Below the pieces are notes generated by a model. That model was not told the DNA's origin. It saw only the letters and a list, made by a program, of their open reading frames with translations, and did not search any database. The position numbers were made by a program, and so were the translations under genes. Shown in pieces: positions 21,030 through 30,838 of a DNA stretch of 64,000 nucleotides; position 1 is the first letter of the stretch, and every line of letters begins with the position of its first letter. Source of the DNA: an uncultured Clostridia bacterium. Lineage in GTDB: Bacteria; Bacillota; Clostridia; Oscillospirales; Ruminococcaceae. The stretch covers positions 60,217 through 124,216 of the forward strand of contig CANQUJ010000004.1 in assembly GCA_947627005.1 (NCBI GenBank), given 5' to 3'.

Positions 21030-22135
21030 TCGCTCCTAAGCCTTACCGGCAGGACGAGATAGGTGTAATCCTCGCCTTTAAGGGGAACTATCTTCATCGG
21101 CAGGTTTCCGCCGTTCATCAAAAGCTTGATCTTGTCGTCGTTGATGACCTTAAGCGGGTCGAGCAAAAACTTGCAGTTAAAGCCTATCTCGATTTTCGGG
21201 CCGGAGATATCCGCCTCAATCTCGTCGTTTATCTTTCCCAAAGAGGTCTGGCAGTTAAGTTTAAGGCTTCCGCTGTCAAAAAGGCATTTGACCGGGCTTT
21301 TAATCCTCTCGTTGATGAAAAGCGAAGCCCTTTCAAGACATTCGATAAGCTCTTTTTTGTCGATGATAACTTCGGTGACGCTGTTTTGCGGGATCGACCC
21401 GCGATAGTTGTGGAACTCGCCCTCCAAAAGTCTCGAAAATACGGTATACCCAGAAAAGTCGAATACTACCTGTTTTTTCGTGACTCTCACGGCGCACTCC
21501 GACTCGTCCTCGTCCTTCAAAAGTCTCGACACCTCGAGCAGCGTCTTCGCCGGAACGATGAATTTAAAGTCGCCGTCCTGCTTGACCGTCTCGGTCCTCA
21601 CCGCAAGCCTAAAGCCGTCTATCGCGACAACGTTAAGTCTGTGGTCGGATATTTCAAAGAGCTCGCCCTTTAAAATCGGCTTGGTGTCGTTTGTCGATAC
21701 CGCGAAAACAGTCTCGGAAATGAGGCTTTTTAATACCCCCTGCGAAAGCTTTATCTCGTCGCCCTCGCCGAGCTCCGGTATAGCGGGGTATTCGTCGGCT
21801 TTGATGGCGTTTATCGTATACTGCGCCTTTCCGCCGATGATGTTGACGGTCATATTTTCAAGCGCTTCCATCTCGATTTCTTCGGACGGCAGCCTTCTTA
21901 TCATATCCGAAAATCTTTTCGCGTCGTTGACTATGATCTCGCCGCTGTCGGAGGATACCACCGGGATAGAGGTGTTTATCCCTATTTCAAGGTCGTAGCC
22001 GGTCATAGTCAGAACCGAGTCGCAAAGCCTAAGCTTAACTCCCTCTAAAGCCGGAATCGCGGATTTATCCGCTACCACCTTCGAGACGTTCACCAAAGCT
22101 TCGTAAAAAGCCTGTTTGCTGCAAATAAATTTCAT
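21026..22135 (-). CDS. dnaN: DNA polymerase III beta subunit
   Basis: MKFICSKQAFYEALVNVSKVVADKSAIPALEGVKL...; C-terminal YTYLVLPVRLRSE. Confidence 0.97.
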   Translation of the reverse strand: MKFICSKQAFYEALVNVSKVVADKSAIPALEGVKLRLCDSVLTMTGYDLEIGINTSIPVVSSDSGEIIVNDAKRFSDMIRRLPSEEIEMEALENMTVNIIGGKAQYTINAIKADEYPAIPELGEGDEIKLSQGVLKSLISETVFAVSTNDTKPILKGELFEISDHRLNVVAIDGFRLAVRTETVKQDGDFKFIVPAKTLLEVSRLLKDEDESECAVRVTKKQVVFDFSGYTVFSRLLEGEFHNYRGSIPQNSVTEVIIDKKELIECLERASLFINERIKSPVKCLFDSGSLKLNCQTSLGKINDEIEADISGPKIEIGFNCKFLLDPLKVINDDKIKLLMNGGNLPMKIVPLKGEDYTYLVLPVRLRSE

Positions 22136-22545
22136 TGGTTGTCCTCCTTGTCAAGGCCGAGAGAATAAAGGTTGAAAACAAAATCACCGTCGGCCGGTTT
22201 TTCGGGAAAATAAAAGAATATAGAATATATATTTTACAGTATTAGTATTAGAGGCGGCGAAAAAGTTGAAAACTCATGGGGCGGCGGCTTTTATTCGCGG
22301 TTTGCGCTTCAACTTATTTTCAACCCGAATTTTTGAAATCTTTGAAAAGTAAAATCGGCTTTGAAAATTTGAAAGACGGTCGGTTAAATGTTAAAAACCG
22401 ATTTGAAAATTCGCCGCAGTTTAAAAGATTTTTTGTTGAAAGCTTTGAAAAAACCGGCCGAACGCCCGATTTCGACGTTTTTATTGTTGAAAACTTTGTT
22501 GAATCGTTGATAAATCCGCGATTTTACACGGTTTTATCACAATTT
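22136..22545. other. Putative oriC (dnaA-dnaN intergenic region) with GTTGAAAAC repeats and an AT-rich stretch
   Basis: GTTGAAAAC at 22171-22179, 22265-22273, 22486-22494; GTTGAAAGC at 22435-22443; inverted copy ATTTTCAAC at 22316-22324; AT-rich 22207-22250. No TTATCCACA seen. Confidence 0.65.
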
Positions 22546-23922
22546 TCACACCGTTTTAAGGTTGTTCATCAAATCCTCGACGGTTTCTCTAAGGTCGCCG
22601 TTCTTTTTCATCATTTCCTTGACGTCGGCATAGCTTATCGTCATAGTCGAGTGGTTTCTTCTGAATTCTTCTCCGATCGCGGTAAAGGACATTCCTTTTA
22701 CCTCGCGGACTATGTATATCGCGACCTTTCTCGCCAAAGAGATCTGCGCGTTGCGGTTTGCGGATCTCAAATCCTCGGCCTGAACGCCGAACGCCGCGCC
22801 GACGTCGTTTAAAATCCTTTCGACGGTGATCTCCGCGGGCTGAGAGTCGATCAAAGTCTCTTTTATAACCCTTTGCGCCATAGAGATAGAGGGCGATTCG
22901 TTAGAGAACATAGTAAGCCCTTTTATTTTGTTGACGGCACCCTCGAGCTGGCGGATATTGTTCTTTATTTTCTCGGAAATAATCCTCGCGACCGGGTCGG
23001 GAAGGTTAAGGTCCAAAAGCTCGGCCTTGCGCTTTACTATCGCCATTCTGGTCTCAAAATCCGGGGGCTGAACGTCTGCCTGAACTCCGAGGGCGAATCT
23101 CGTCTTGATCCTCTCTTCAAGCTTTTTTATTCTGTTCGGAGAAATGTCCGAGGTTATGACTATCTGCTTTCCGGCGTTGTAAAGCTCGTTGAAGGTGTGG
23201 AAAAATTCCTCCTGCGTCATTTCCTTTCCGGCGATAAACTGAATGTCGTCGACCAGCAAAAAGTCGGCCTTTCGGTATTTTTCGTGGAAGGAATAGGTGT
23301 CTTCGTCGGTGATGGCCTTTACAAGCTCGTTTGTAAAGCTTTCGCCGGTGGTGTATATAACCGTAAGATCCGGGAAATTTTTCTTGACTTCGTGCTCGAT
23401 CGCTCTTAAAAGGTGGGTCTTCCCGAGGCCGGAGTCGCCGTAGATGAACAGGGGGTTAAAGACGGTCCTCGAAGTCTGGTTTGAAAGGTTGTTCTTGCCC
23501 GAGACCGCGATGCAGTAGGCGTAGGCCAATTCGTTCGACTTGCCTTTTATGAAGTTTTCAAAGGTAAGCTCGTAGTCGCTGCGCTGGTGGTTAGAAAAAA
23601 GGGCCTCCATTCGCTTTTCGATTTCGGTAAAACCGTCTGTCGGCTGGTCGGCGGCCGGGGCGGGGGCGTTTTGGTTGACTACGAACTCGACTTCTACCGG
23701 AAATCCGAGAACCTGTTCAAAGGCGCGCTTAATGGTGTCTGCGTAAGCTTCTTCGGTGGTGCGGCGCATAAAGTCGTTAGAGGCGGCCAAAACCGCCACG
23801 CCGTTCTCGAATTTTTTGGCTTCAAGGCTTTTTATCCATTTATTGTATCCGACTTCGCTTACCTTCGGATCTGCCTGACATACGCGCTTTACGTTTTCAA
23901 AGAGTTCGTAGAACGAATCCAT
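22546..23922 (-). CDS. dnaA: Chromosomal replication initiator DnaA
   Basis: NPLFIYGDSGLGKTHLLRAIEHEV Walker A, FLLVDDIQFIAGKE Walker B, C-terminal SFTAIGEEFRRNHSTMTISYADV. Confidence 0.97.
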   Translation of the reverse strand: MDSFYELFENVKRVCQADPKVSEVGYNKWIKSLEAKKFENGVAVLAASNDFMRRTTEEAYADTIKRAFEQVLGFPVEVEFVVNQNAPAPAADQPTDGFTEIEKRMEALFSNHQRSDYELTFENFIKGKSNELAYAYCIAVSGKNNLSNQTSRTVFNPLFIYGDSGLGKTHLLRAIEHEVKKNFPDLTVIYTTGESFTNELVKAITDEDTYSFHEKYRKADFLLVDDIQFIAGKEMTQEEFFHTFNELYNAGKQIVITSDISPNRIKKLEERIKTRFALGVQADVQPPDFETRMAIVKRKAELLDLNLPDPVARIISEKIKNNIRQLEGAVNKIKGLTMFSNESPSISMAQRVIKETLIDSQPAEITVERILNDVGAAFGVQAEDLRSANRNAQISLARKVAIYIVREVKGMSFTAIGEEFRRNHSTMTISYADVKEMMKKNGDLRETVEDLMNNLKTV

Positions 23923-24156
23923 TTAAAAATCCTCTCTTTCAAAGGTGTGATATATTTATAAACGCCGAGATATTTTTTAAAAAAAGCGATTCTCCCCATA
24001 ATCGGGTTTACATAAACTATGATACCATATTCGCCCGGATTTTTCAAGCCCTATATATTATAAATAGTATAGTTTTTAAGACCGAAATTCTTGTGTAAAT
24101 CCACGAATCCCGAAACCGCGGGAAAATTATTTTAAGAAAAATTCCGCCTTTTCCTA

Positions 24157-24186
24157 TTGACAAGAGCGATTCGATTGTTATATAAT
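24157..24186 (+). promoter_or_regulatory. Sigma-A-type promoter for rpmH operon
   Basis: TTGACA (24157-24162), 18-nt spacer, TATAAT (24181-24186). Confidence 0.75.
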
Positions 24187-24259
24187 ACTACTTTGTAAGG
24201 GTATCTACTGAATTTCAGTAAACGATTGCCCATATTTTATGGACAAGGAGGCAAGAAAA

Positions 24260-24403
24260 ATGGCTCAGATCAAAAGAACCTATCAGCCTAAGAAGATACA
24301 CAGAAAGAAGGAGCACGGCTTCTTCAAAAGAATGGCTACCAAGAACGGTCGTAAGGTTTTGGCGCGCAGGCGCGCTAAGGGCAGAGCAAGGCTCACCTAC
24401 TGA
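24260..24403 (+). CDS. rpmH: 50S ribosomal protein L34
   Basis: [56 protein letters not shown]; missed by the ORF track (short). Confidence 0.97.
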   Translation: MAQIKRTYQPKKIHRKKEHGFFKRMATKNGRKVLARRRAKGRARLTY

Positions 24404-24569
24404 TCGGAATAGCGGAGGATCGAAACAAAAGGCGGCGTTTTGCCCCATACTATCCTTTTCGGCGGCGCCGTTACAACTTAATATCCTTTCGGGTTCCGTC
24501 CTCTGATATTCAAACTTCTGATGACCACATCAAAGTATGTGGTCTTTAATTTTAGAAGCGGTGATCACA

Positions 24570-24905
24570 ATGCTTTATACCGAGATTCTTAAAGACCCTT
24601 CCGTATTTTCAAAGATATATAAAAAGGGCGCCCGGGCCTCGGGTTCGGGCTTATGCGCATACTTCGTCCAAAATCGCCGCCCATATAACCGCTTCGGAAT
24701 TACCGCCGGAAAGAAGGTCGGCGGGGCGGTAGAGCGAAACCGCGCCAAAAGAATAATTCGCGCGGCATACCGAAAAAACGAGCTTTTGCTCCCCCTCGGG
24801 TATGATATAGTCGTAGTCGCGAGGGCGGATATTATCGCTAAAAAATCCACCGAGCTTGACGGCTTTATGCTTAAGCTCTCGAAAGAAATGAACAACCGCC
24901 GGTGA
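24570..24905 (+). CDS. rnpA: Ribonuclease P protein component
   Basis: RFGITAGKKVGGAVERNRAKRIIRAAYR. Confidence 0.95.
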   Translation: MLYTEILKDPSVFSKIYKKGARASGSGLCAYFVQNRRPYNRFGITAGKKVGGAVERNRAKRIIRAAYRKNELLLPLGYDIVVVARADIIAKKSTELDGFMLKLSKEMNNRR

Positions 24906-25174
24906 AAAAGCTTTTAATCGGTCTTATCAACGTCTACCGAAAACGCGTCTCTCCGTTAAAAAGGCCATGCTGCAAATATTATCCCTCCTGCTCCGAATAC
25001 GCGGTCACGGCGATCGAGCGCTTCGGGGCGATAAAGGGCCTTGTTCTCTCAATATGGAGAATACTGCGCTGCAACCCTTTCAGCGGCGGCGGGATAGACT
25101 ACGTTCCCGAAAAGTTTTATATTTACACCTTAAAATCGCGCCGGCGCCGCGAAGAAAAACCCACTGAAAGGTAG
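24902..25174 (+). CDS. yidD: Membrane protein insertion efficiency factor YidD
   Basis: YRKRVSPLKRPCCKYYPSCSEYAVTAIERFGAIKGLVLSIWRILRCNPFSGGGIDYVP. Confidence 0.95.
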   Translation: MKKLLIGLINVYRKRVSPLKRPCCKYYPSCSEYAVTAIERFGAIKGLVLSIWRILRCNPFSGGGIDYVPEKFYIYTLKSRRRREEKPTER

Positions 25175-25181
25175 AAATTTT

Positions 25182-26504
25182 ATGTTCAGAATAATCGCCA
25201 TTCCGTTCGGCTGGATAATGAAGGGCTGTTATATACTCGTAAAAAACTACGGCGTCGCCCTGTTTTTGTTCACCCTTATCATCAAGCTTATAATGCTTCC
25301 CTCGGCCTTAAAACAACAAAAATCCACCGCCAAGACCGCAAGGCTTCAGCCCAAGCTTGAACAGATCAAGAAAAAATACGCCAACAACCGCGACAAATTG
25401 AACGAAGCCACGATGGAGCTTTATAACCAAGAGGGAATAAGCCCCACGAGCGGCTGTCTTTCGCTTGTTTTAACCTATATCATCCTCTTCGCGGTCATCG
25501 AGGTAGTCTACGCGCCGATGACCTTTATCTCCGGCCTTCCGACCGACAAGATCGAGCAGGCTTCGCAGACGGTCGTGGACCTCTACAAGGTCTCGCAAAA
25601 GATCGCCGGCGACGTCGCCGAGGGAGAGACTTCGGCTTTGACCCTTTCGGAGAGGCTTGAAAACGGCACCAACCTTCGCGAGCTTCTTGAGGGCTATAAC
25701 GCCGACCTTAAGTTTACCGACGAGCGCCTTGAAGAGATTGCGACGATATTTGAAAGCGACCCTTCGCTCGACGAATACTTCAACGATGGAAAAAAGGTCT
25801 CTACCCGCCTTCTTGCCGGGGGGACAACCGCCCGCGCGCAGCTTATCGTTCTATCGGTCGGCGACGACCACCCCGAGCTGTTCGACCCGGAGGTAGCCGA
25901 CTTCTGCCGCGACTTTGACTACTCGTTTTTGGGCTTCTACCTCGGCGAATACCCGAGCTGGAAGACCGTATACATTTTAATCCCGATTATTTCGCTCGTC
26001 TCACAGCTTATGCTGACTATTCTCTCGCAGTTCTTTATGAAGCGCAACGGCCAGAATATGTCTGCCGGCAAGGGAATGATGGGCATGCTCTACGCGATGC
26101 CGATAATCTCGTTCTTGATCGCGTTCAGCTTCCCCGCGGGCATCGGTATCTACTGGATATTCAGCTCGGTCCTCTCGCTGGTACAGACCGTCGCGGTGAA
26201 TCTGTACTTCACCCCCGCGCGGCTGGATAAAATTTTGGCGAAGGAATCAAAGAAGAAATCCCGCAGGCCGTCTCTGTATCAGATGGCGCTTGAGCAGCAA
26301 AAGGCCCAACAGGCCGCCGCGAACGGCCAAAGCCTTCTTGACGACCTCGATTCGCCGGAAGTCAAACTTTCAAAGAGCGAGCGAAAAGAAGTCGAGCGGC
26401 AAAAGATCAACGAGGCGAGAAAGAAGCTCGTCGAAGACGACGAAGACGAAGACCCGCGAGTTCTTGAAGCGAGAAAGCGCATGGCCGAAAAATACGGGGA
26501 CTGA
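25182..26504 (+). CDS. yidC: Membrane protein insertase YidC/OxaI
   Basis: YGVALFLFTLIIKLIMLPSALKQQKSTAK...; charged C-terminal tail. Confidence 0.95.
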   Translation: MFRIIAIPFGWIMKGCYILVKNYGVALFLFTLIIKLIMLPSALKQQKSTAKTARLQPKLEQIKKKYANNRDKLNEATMELYNQEGISPTSGCLSLVLTYIILFAVIEVVYAPMTFISGLPTDKIEQASQTVVDLYKVSQKIAGDVAEGETSALTLSERLENGTNLRELLEGYNADLKFTDERLEEIATIFESDPSLDEYFNDGKKVSTRLLAGGTTARAQLIVLSVGDDHPELFDPEVADFCRDFDYSFLGFYLGEYPSWKTVYILIPIISLVSQLMLTILSQFFMKRNGQNMSAGKGMMGMLYAMPIISFLIAFSFPAGIGIYWIFSSVLSLVQTVAVNLYFTPARLDKILAKESKKKSRRPSLYQMALEQQKAQQAAANGQSLLDDLDSPEVKLSKSERKEVERQKINEARKKLVEDDEDEDPRVLEARKRMAEKYGD

Positions 26505-26579
26505 CCTTAATATTTAAACACGTCAAACTCTCCGCGCAGGAGTAGAATAGAAGTCGTTCAAACAGGAGGTTTAAAGAGA

Positions 26580-27395
26580 ATGAAACAGATTTTTACGGCA
26601 AAAACAGTCGACGAAGCCAAAGAGCTTGCCGCCAAGGAATTTAACGCGAGCATAGAAAAGATCGCGTTCACTATTCTCGAAGAGCCCAAAAAGGGCCTTT
26701 TCGGCGGGGTCAAGGGCGAAGCGAAAGTAGAGGCGGAATATGAAAAGTCTAAGCCGGAGCTTGCGGCCGACTATATCGTTACGGTTATGGAATCTATGGG
26801 ATTTGAGACCCCGACGATAGAGATCTCGGATATCGAGGGCGGCTCGCTTCTTGAGATCAAGGGCGAAGGGGTCGAAGGCATCATCGGCCGCAGAGGGGAG
26901 ACTCTCGACGCGCTTCAATATCTTGCGTCCCTCGTCGCGAACCGCAGCGACAAGAACTACTACCGCATCGCGACCGACTGCTGCGGCTTTAGGGCTAAAA
27001 GAAAGGTCCAGCTCGAAGAGCTTGCCGCAAAGATGGTCGCCAAGGCGAAAAGGACCGGAAGAACCGTCGCGCTCGAGCCTATGAACCCCTATGAAAGAAG
27101 AATCATCCACGCCGCAGTCTCCGAGATCGAAAACGCCACAAGCCGCTCGGTCGGCGAAGAGCCTTACAGAAAGGTTCTGATCTCTTCGACAGAGCACACC
27201 GGCGGATATCGCGGAAGAAGAAACGACGGCAAGGGCGGGGACCGCAGAAACGGCGGAAACCGCAGAAACGGCCGCCGCCGCGAGGAATTTAAGGCGCGCA
27301 GCCTTGACATCTCCTCGAGCTTTGAAAAAGACTATAAAAAGCCGAAGCCCGAAGACGAAATGGGCAGCGGGCTATATTCCAAGATCGAATTTTAA
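26580..27395 (+). CDS. jag: Jag/KhpB RNA-binding protein (Jag-N, KH, R3H) with Arg/Asn/Gly-rich tail
   Basis: Jag-N MKQIFTAKTVDEAKELAAKEF; KH GIIGRRGETLDALQYL; R3H YERRIIHAAVSEIENATSRSVGEEPYR; tail RGRRNDGKGGDRRNGGNRRNGRRR. Confidence 0.92.
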   Translation: MKQIFTAKTVDEAKELAAKEFNASIEKIAFTILEEPKKGLFGGVKGEAKVEAEYEKSKPELAADYIVTVMESMGFETPTIEISDIEGGSLLEIKGEGVEGIIGRRGETLDALQYLASLVANRSDKNYYRIATDCCGFRAKRKVQLEELAAKMVAKAKRTGRTVALEPMNPYERRIIHAAVSEIENATSRSVGEEPYRKVLISSTEHTGGYRGRRNDGKGGDRRNGGNRRNGRRREEFKARSLDISSSFEKDYKKPKPEDEMGSGLYSKIEF

Positions 27396-27453
27396 ATTTA
27401 TAAAGAGGCGGTTTCATCGAGGAGCCGCCTTTTTAAAACCGGAGGTGTAAAGA

Positions 27454-28812
27454 TTGTCTACCGCAGCCGCGATATCTACCCCGCCGGCGGCAGGGGGAAT
27501 ATCGGTTATAAGAATAAGCGGCGAAAGGGCGATAGATATCGCCTCGGCGCTTTTTAAGCCGTTCGGGAGAATCCCGGTATCGGATATGCCGGGGCACACC
27601 TGCGCCTATGGGCGGATAGTCGCCAAAGACGGCGAGATTTTGGACGACGTTTTGCTGACTGTTTTCCGCGCGCCAAAAAGCTATACCGGCGAGGACACCG
27701 CCGAAATCTCCTGCCACGGCGGCCTTTACGTCACCAAAAGGATTCTCCGCGAGGTCATCTCCGCCGGGGCGGAGCCCGCGGCCGCCGGGGAATTTACAAA
27801 GCGCGCGTTTTTAAACGGCAAACTTTCGCTGACCCAGGCCGAGGCGGTCGCCGATTTGATTTCGGCAGAGGGCGAAAGCGCCCTTAAAAGCGCGAATATG
27901 ATGCGCGAGGGCGCGCTTTTCCGCTCGATAAAATCCGTCTGCGACAAACTTGTTTCGCTCTTGGGCGGCCTCGCCGCCTGGACGGACTACCCCGACGAGG
28001 ACATTCCCGAGACCGAGCCGGAAGCCATCGAAGCCTCGCTAATCGAGGCCGAATCGGCGCTTAAAAAGATAGTTTCGGACTATGACGGCGGCAGAATTTT
28101 CCGCGAGGGGATAGACAGCGTTATCGTCGGGCGGCCGAACGTCGGAAAATCAACCCTTATGAACGCGCTTTTGGGCTACGATCGCTCGATAGTGACCCCG
28201 ACCGCCGGGACGACCCGGGACGTAGTCGAAGAAAGCCTTCGCCTCGGCGACGTTGTTTTGAGAATTTCCGACACCGCCGGGCTTCGCGAGTCACCGGACG
28301 AGATAGAAAGACTCGGGGTTCGACTTGCCGAAAAGGCCCTCGAGCGCGCGCAGCTCGTCTTCGCGGTTCTGGACGGCTCGTCGCCCCTTTGCGACGAGGA
28401 TCGCGAAATTCTTGAAAAAATCAAAAATAAGCGGCACATCGTGGTCATAAACAAGTCCGATCTGCCGCAAAAATTAGACGAAAAGTATATTCATAGCGAA
28501 TATATACTAAAAGTATCGGCAAAAGAAGGCTCAGGGCTTGAAAAGCTCCGCGAGGCGGTATATGAGATGTGGGGGCTTTCGGGATATGCCGAGAACCCGA
28601 CCGTCTTCGCCAACGAGCGCCAAAAGCTCTGCTGCGACAAAGCGCTTAGTCATATCGCCGAGGCGATAGCGGCGCTTAAAAGCGGAGAGACCCTCGACGC
28701 GGTGACCGTCTGTATAGACGGCGCGGCGAACTCGCTTTTGGAGCTTACCGGCGAGAAGGCGACGGAAGCCGTAGTCGACGACGTTTTTTCAAGATTTTGC
28801 GTCGGAAAGTGA
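27454..28812 (+). CDS. mnmE: tRNA modification GTPase MnmE
   Basis: TTG start after GGAGGTG; GRPNVGKSTLMNALLG, DTAGLRES, C-terminal FCVGK. Confidence 0.97.
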   Translation: MSTAAAISTPPAAGGISVIRISGERAIDIASALFKPFGRIPVSDMPGHTCAYGRIVAKDGEILDDVLLTVFRAPKSYTGEDTAEISCHGGLYVTKRILREVISAGAEPAAAGEFTKRAFLNGKLSLTQAEAVADLISAEGESALKSANMMREGALFRSIKSVCDKLVSLLGGLAAWTDYPDEDIPETEPEAIEASLIEAESALKKIVSDYDGGRIFREGIDSVIVGRPNVGKSTLMNALLGYDRSIVTPTAGTTRDVVEESLRLGDVVLRISDTAGLRESPDEIERLGVRLAEKALERAQLVFAVLDGSSPLCDEDREILEKIKNKRHIVVINKSDLPQKLDEKYIHSEYILKVSAKEGSGLEKLREAVYEMWGLSGYAENPTVFANERQKLCCDKALSHIAEAIAALKSGETLDAVTVCIDGAANSLLELTGEKATEAVVDDVFSRFCVGK

Positions 28813-28851
28813 GCAAAAGGCGGCTTTTGCTCTTTAGGAGGAAGATAAACG

Positions 28852-30729
28852 GTGAATATCGGAAGCTATGACGTTGCGGTTATCGGGGCGGGTCACGCCG
28901 GGGTCGAGGCCGCGCTCGCCTGCGCCCGGCTTGGGCTTAAAACCGCGATTTTTACGATAAGCCTCGATTCTATCGCGAATATGCCCTGCAACCCCTCTAT
29001 CGGCGGGACCGCGAAGGGCCACCTTGTTCGCGAAATAGATGCTTTGGGAGGGGAGATGGCCAAGGCCGCCGACGCGACTTTTTTACAGAGCCGTGTTTTA
29101 AACCTCGGCAAGGGCCCGGCGGTCCACAGCCACCGCGTTCAGGCCGACCGCGTGAAATATCACACCTATATGAAAAAGGTCCTCGAATCGGAGCCGAATC
29201 TCGACATCAAACAGGCCGAGGTCGTAAAGGTCGAGGTCGACGGGCGCGGCGCCGTATGTGAGATAGAGACCAAGCTCGGCTCGCGCTACGGCGTTAAAGC
29301 CGTGATAATCTGCACGGGGACTTATTTGAAGGGCGTCGTTCACGTCGGGGAGACTTCTTACGAGTCCGGCCCAGATTCAACTCTTCCGGCAAACGGGCTT
29401 TCTAAAAGTCTTAGAGAGCTCGGGATAACTCTGCGAAGATTCAAGACCGGCACCCCGGCGAGGGTTCACCGCAGAAGCATAGATTTTTCTAAATTAGAGC
29501 GGCAGGACGGCGACGACGACATCTCGCCGATGTCGTTTGAAACTAAAGGCGAGTTAAAAAACACCGTCTCCTGCTATATAAGCTACACCAACGCCGAGAC
29601 CCATAAGGTAATACTCGAAAACTTAGACCGCTCGCCGCTCTATTCCGGCAGGATAGAGGGGATAGGGCCGAGATATTGCCCCTCGATTGAGGACAAGGTG
29701 GTAAGATTTTCGGACAAGCCCCGCCACCAGCTTTTTATCGAGCCGATGGGGCTTGACACCGAGGAATATTATTTGCAGGGGATGTCTTCGTCGCTGCCCG
29801 AAGAGGTTCAGCTTAAGTTTTTGCGGACGATAGAGGGGCTTGAAAACGTAGAGATAATGCGCAACGCCTACGCCATCGAATACGACTGCTGCGATTCGCT
29901 CGAGCTTTTGCCGACTTTGGAATTTAAAGCGGTTTCGGGGCTATACGGCGCGGGGCAGTTTAACGGAACCTCGGGATATGAAGAGGCGGCCGCGCAGGGG
30001 TTAGTCGCCGGAATTAACGCAGCCTTGAAAATTCTGGAAAAAGAGCCGCTTATTTTAGACCGCACGACATCGTATATCGGAACGCTTATCGACGACCTTG
30101 TCACCAAAGGGGTTCAGGACCCCTACCGAATGATGACCTCGCGGAGCGAATATCGGCTTATTCTTAGAGAAGACAACGCCGACGAGCGGCTTACGCCCTT
30201 CGGCTATAAGGTCGGGCTTATATCGAAAGAGCGCTACGACCGGCTTTTGGCCAAGCTTAGCGCCGTAGACTCGGAGATAAAGCGGCTTAGAGAGACGAAT
30301 ATTTCGCCGAGCGACGAGCTTTCAGCGCTTTTTGTTTCACGTGGAACAATGCCGATAACCGAGGCTTGCTCGATCGAAAAGCTTTTAAAGCGCCCGCAGA
30401 TCACATACGCCGACCTTGCGCCCTTCGACCCAACCCGCCCGAAGCTTTTAAAAGAGGTTTATGAGCAGGCGGAGATTAGGATCAAATACGAGGGGTATAT
30501 AAAGCTTCAACAAGAGCAGGTCGAGAAGACGAGAAAGCTTGAAAGCCGCCTTTTGCCGGAGGATATAGACTATTCCGCGATTCGCGGGCTTAGGCTTGAG
30601 GCCGCCGAGAAGCTTTCAAAGGTTAGGCCGAGGAGCGTAGGGCAGGCGTCGAGAATCTCGGGGGTAAACCCTGCGGACATATCGGTTCTGCTTATCTGGC
30701 TCGAGCAAAAGGGCAGGGCGGAAAGATAG
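28852..30729 (+). CDS. mnmG: tRNA uridine-5-carboxymethylaminomethyl modification enzyme MnmG
   Basis: [46 protein letters not shown]. Confidence 0.97.
   Translation: MNIGSYDVAVIGAGHAGVEAALACARLGLKTAIFTISLDSIANMPCNPSIGGTAKGHLVREIDALGGEMAKAADATFLQSRVLNLGKGPAVHSHRVQADRVKYHTYMKKVLESEPNLDIKQAEVVKVEVDGRGAVCEIETKLGSRYGVKAVIICTGTYLKGVVHVGETSYESGPDSTLPANGLSKSLRELGITLRRFKTGTPARVHRRSIDFSKLERQDGDDDISPMSFETKGELKNTVSCYISYTNAETHKVILENLDRSPLYSGRIEGIGPRYCPSIEDKVVRFSDKPRHQLFIEPMGLDTEEYYLQGMSSSLPEEVQLKFLRTIEGLENVEIMRNAYAIEYDCCDSLELLPTLEFKAVSGLYGAGQFNGTSGYEEAAAQGLVAGINAALKILEKEPLILDRTTSYIGTLIDDLVTKGVQDPYRMMTSRSEYRLILREDNADERLTPFGYKVGLISKERYDRLLAKLSAVDSEIKRLRETNISPSDELSALFVSRGTMPITEACSIEKLLKRPQITYADLAPFDPTRPKLLKEVYEQAEIRIKYEGYIKLQQEQVEKTRKLESRLLPEDIDYSAIRGLRLEAAEKLSKVRPRSVGQASRISGVNPADISVLLIWLEQKGRAER
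30333..30348. promoter_or_regulatory. parS site within mnmG
   Basis: TGTTTCACGTGGAACA; reverse complement TGTTCCACGTGAAACA fits the Firmicute parS consensus TGTTNCACGTGAAACA. Confidence 0.85.
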
Positions 30730-30740
30730 AGCGAAAGGTG

Positions 30741-30809
30741 CGGCCCGCCGCCCCCCGCAGGGGGGCGGGCGCGCCGAAGGCGCGCCTCGCGCGAAGCGCG
30801 TGCGGGCCG
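30741..30809. repeat. Cloverleaf (four-way junction) repeat 1, mnmG-rsmG
   Basis: Outer stem CGGCCCGC/GCGGGCCG enclosing CGCCCCCC-gca-GGGGGGCG, GGCGCGCC-gaa-GGCGCGCC and CGCGC-gaa-GCGCG. Confidence 0.85.
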
Positions 30810-30838
30810 CGAAAAAATGCGCGAAAGGGGAGGAACGG

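Noticed and set aside
24091-24106. TGTGTAAATCCACG upstream of rpmH as a DnaA box
   Set aside because: Too many mismatches to TTATCCACA; isolated.
28811-28838. GAGCAAAAG-gcgg-CTTTTGCTCTTT between mnmE and mnmG as a riboregulator
   Set aside because: Best explained as a plain intergenic terminator or attenuator; no further evidence.
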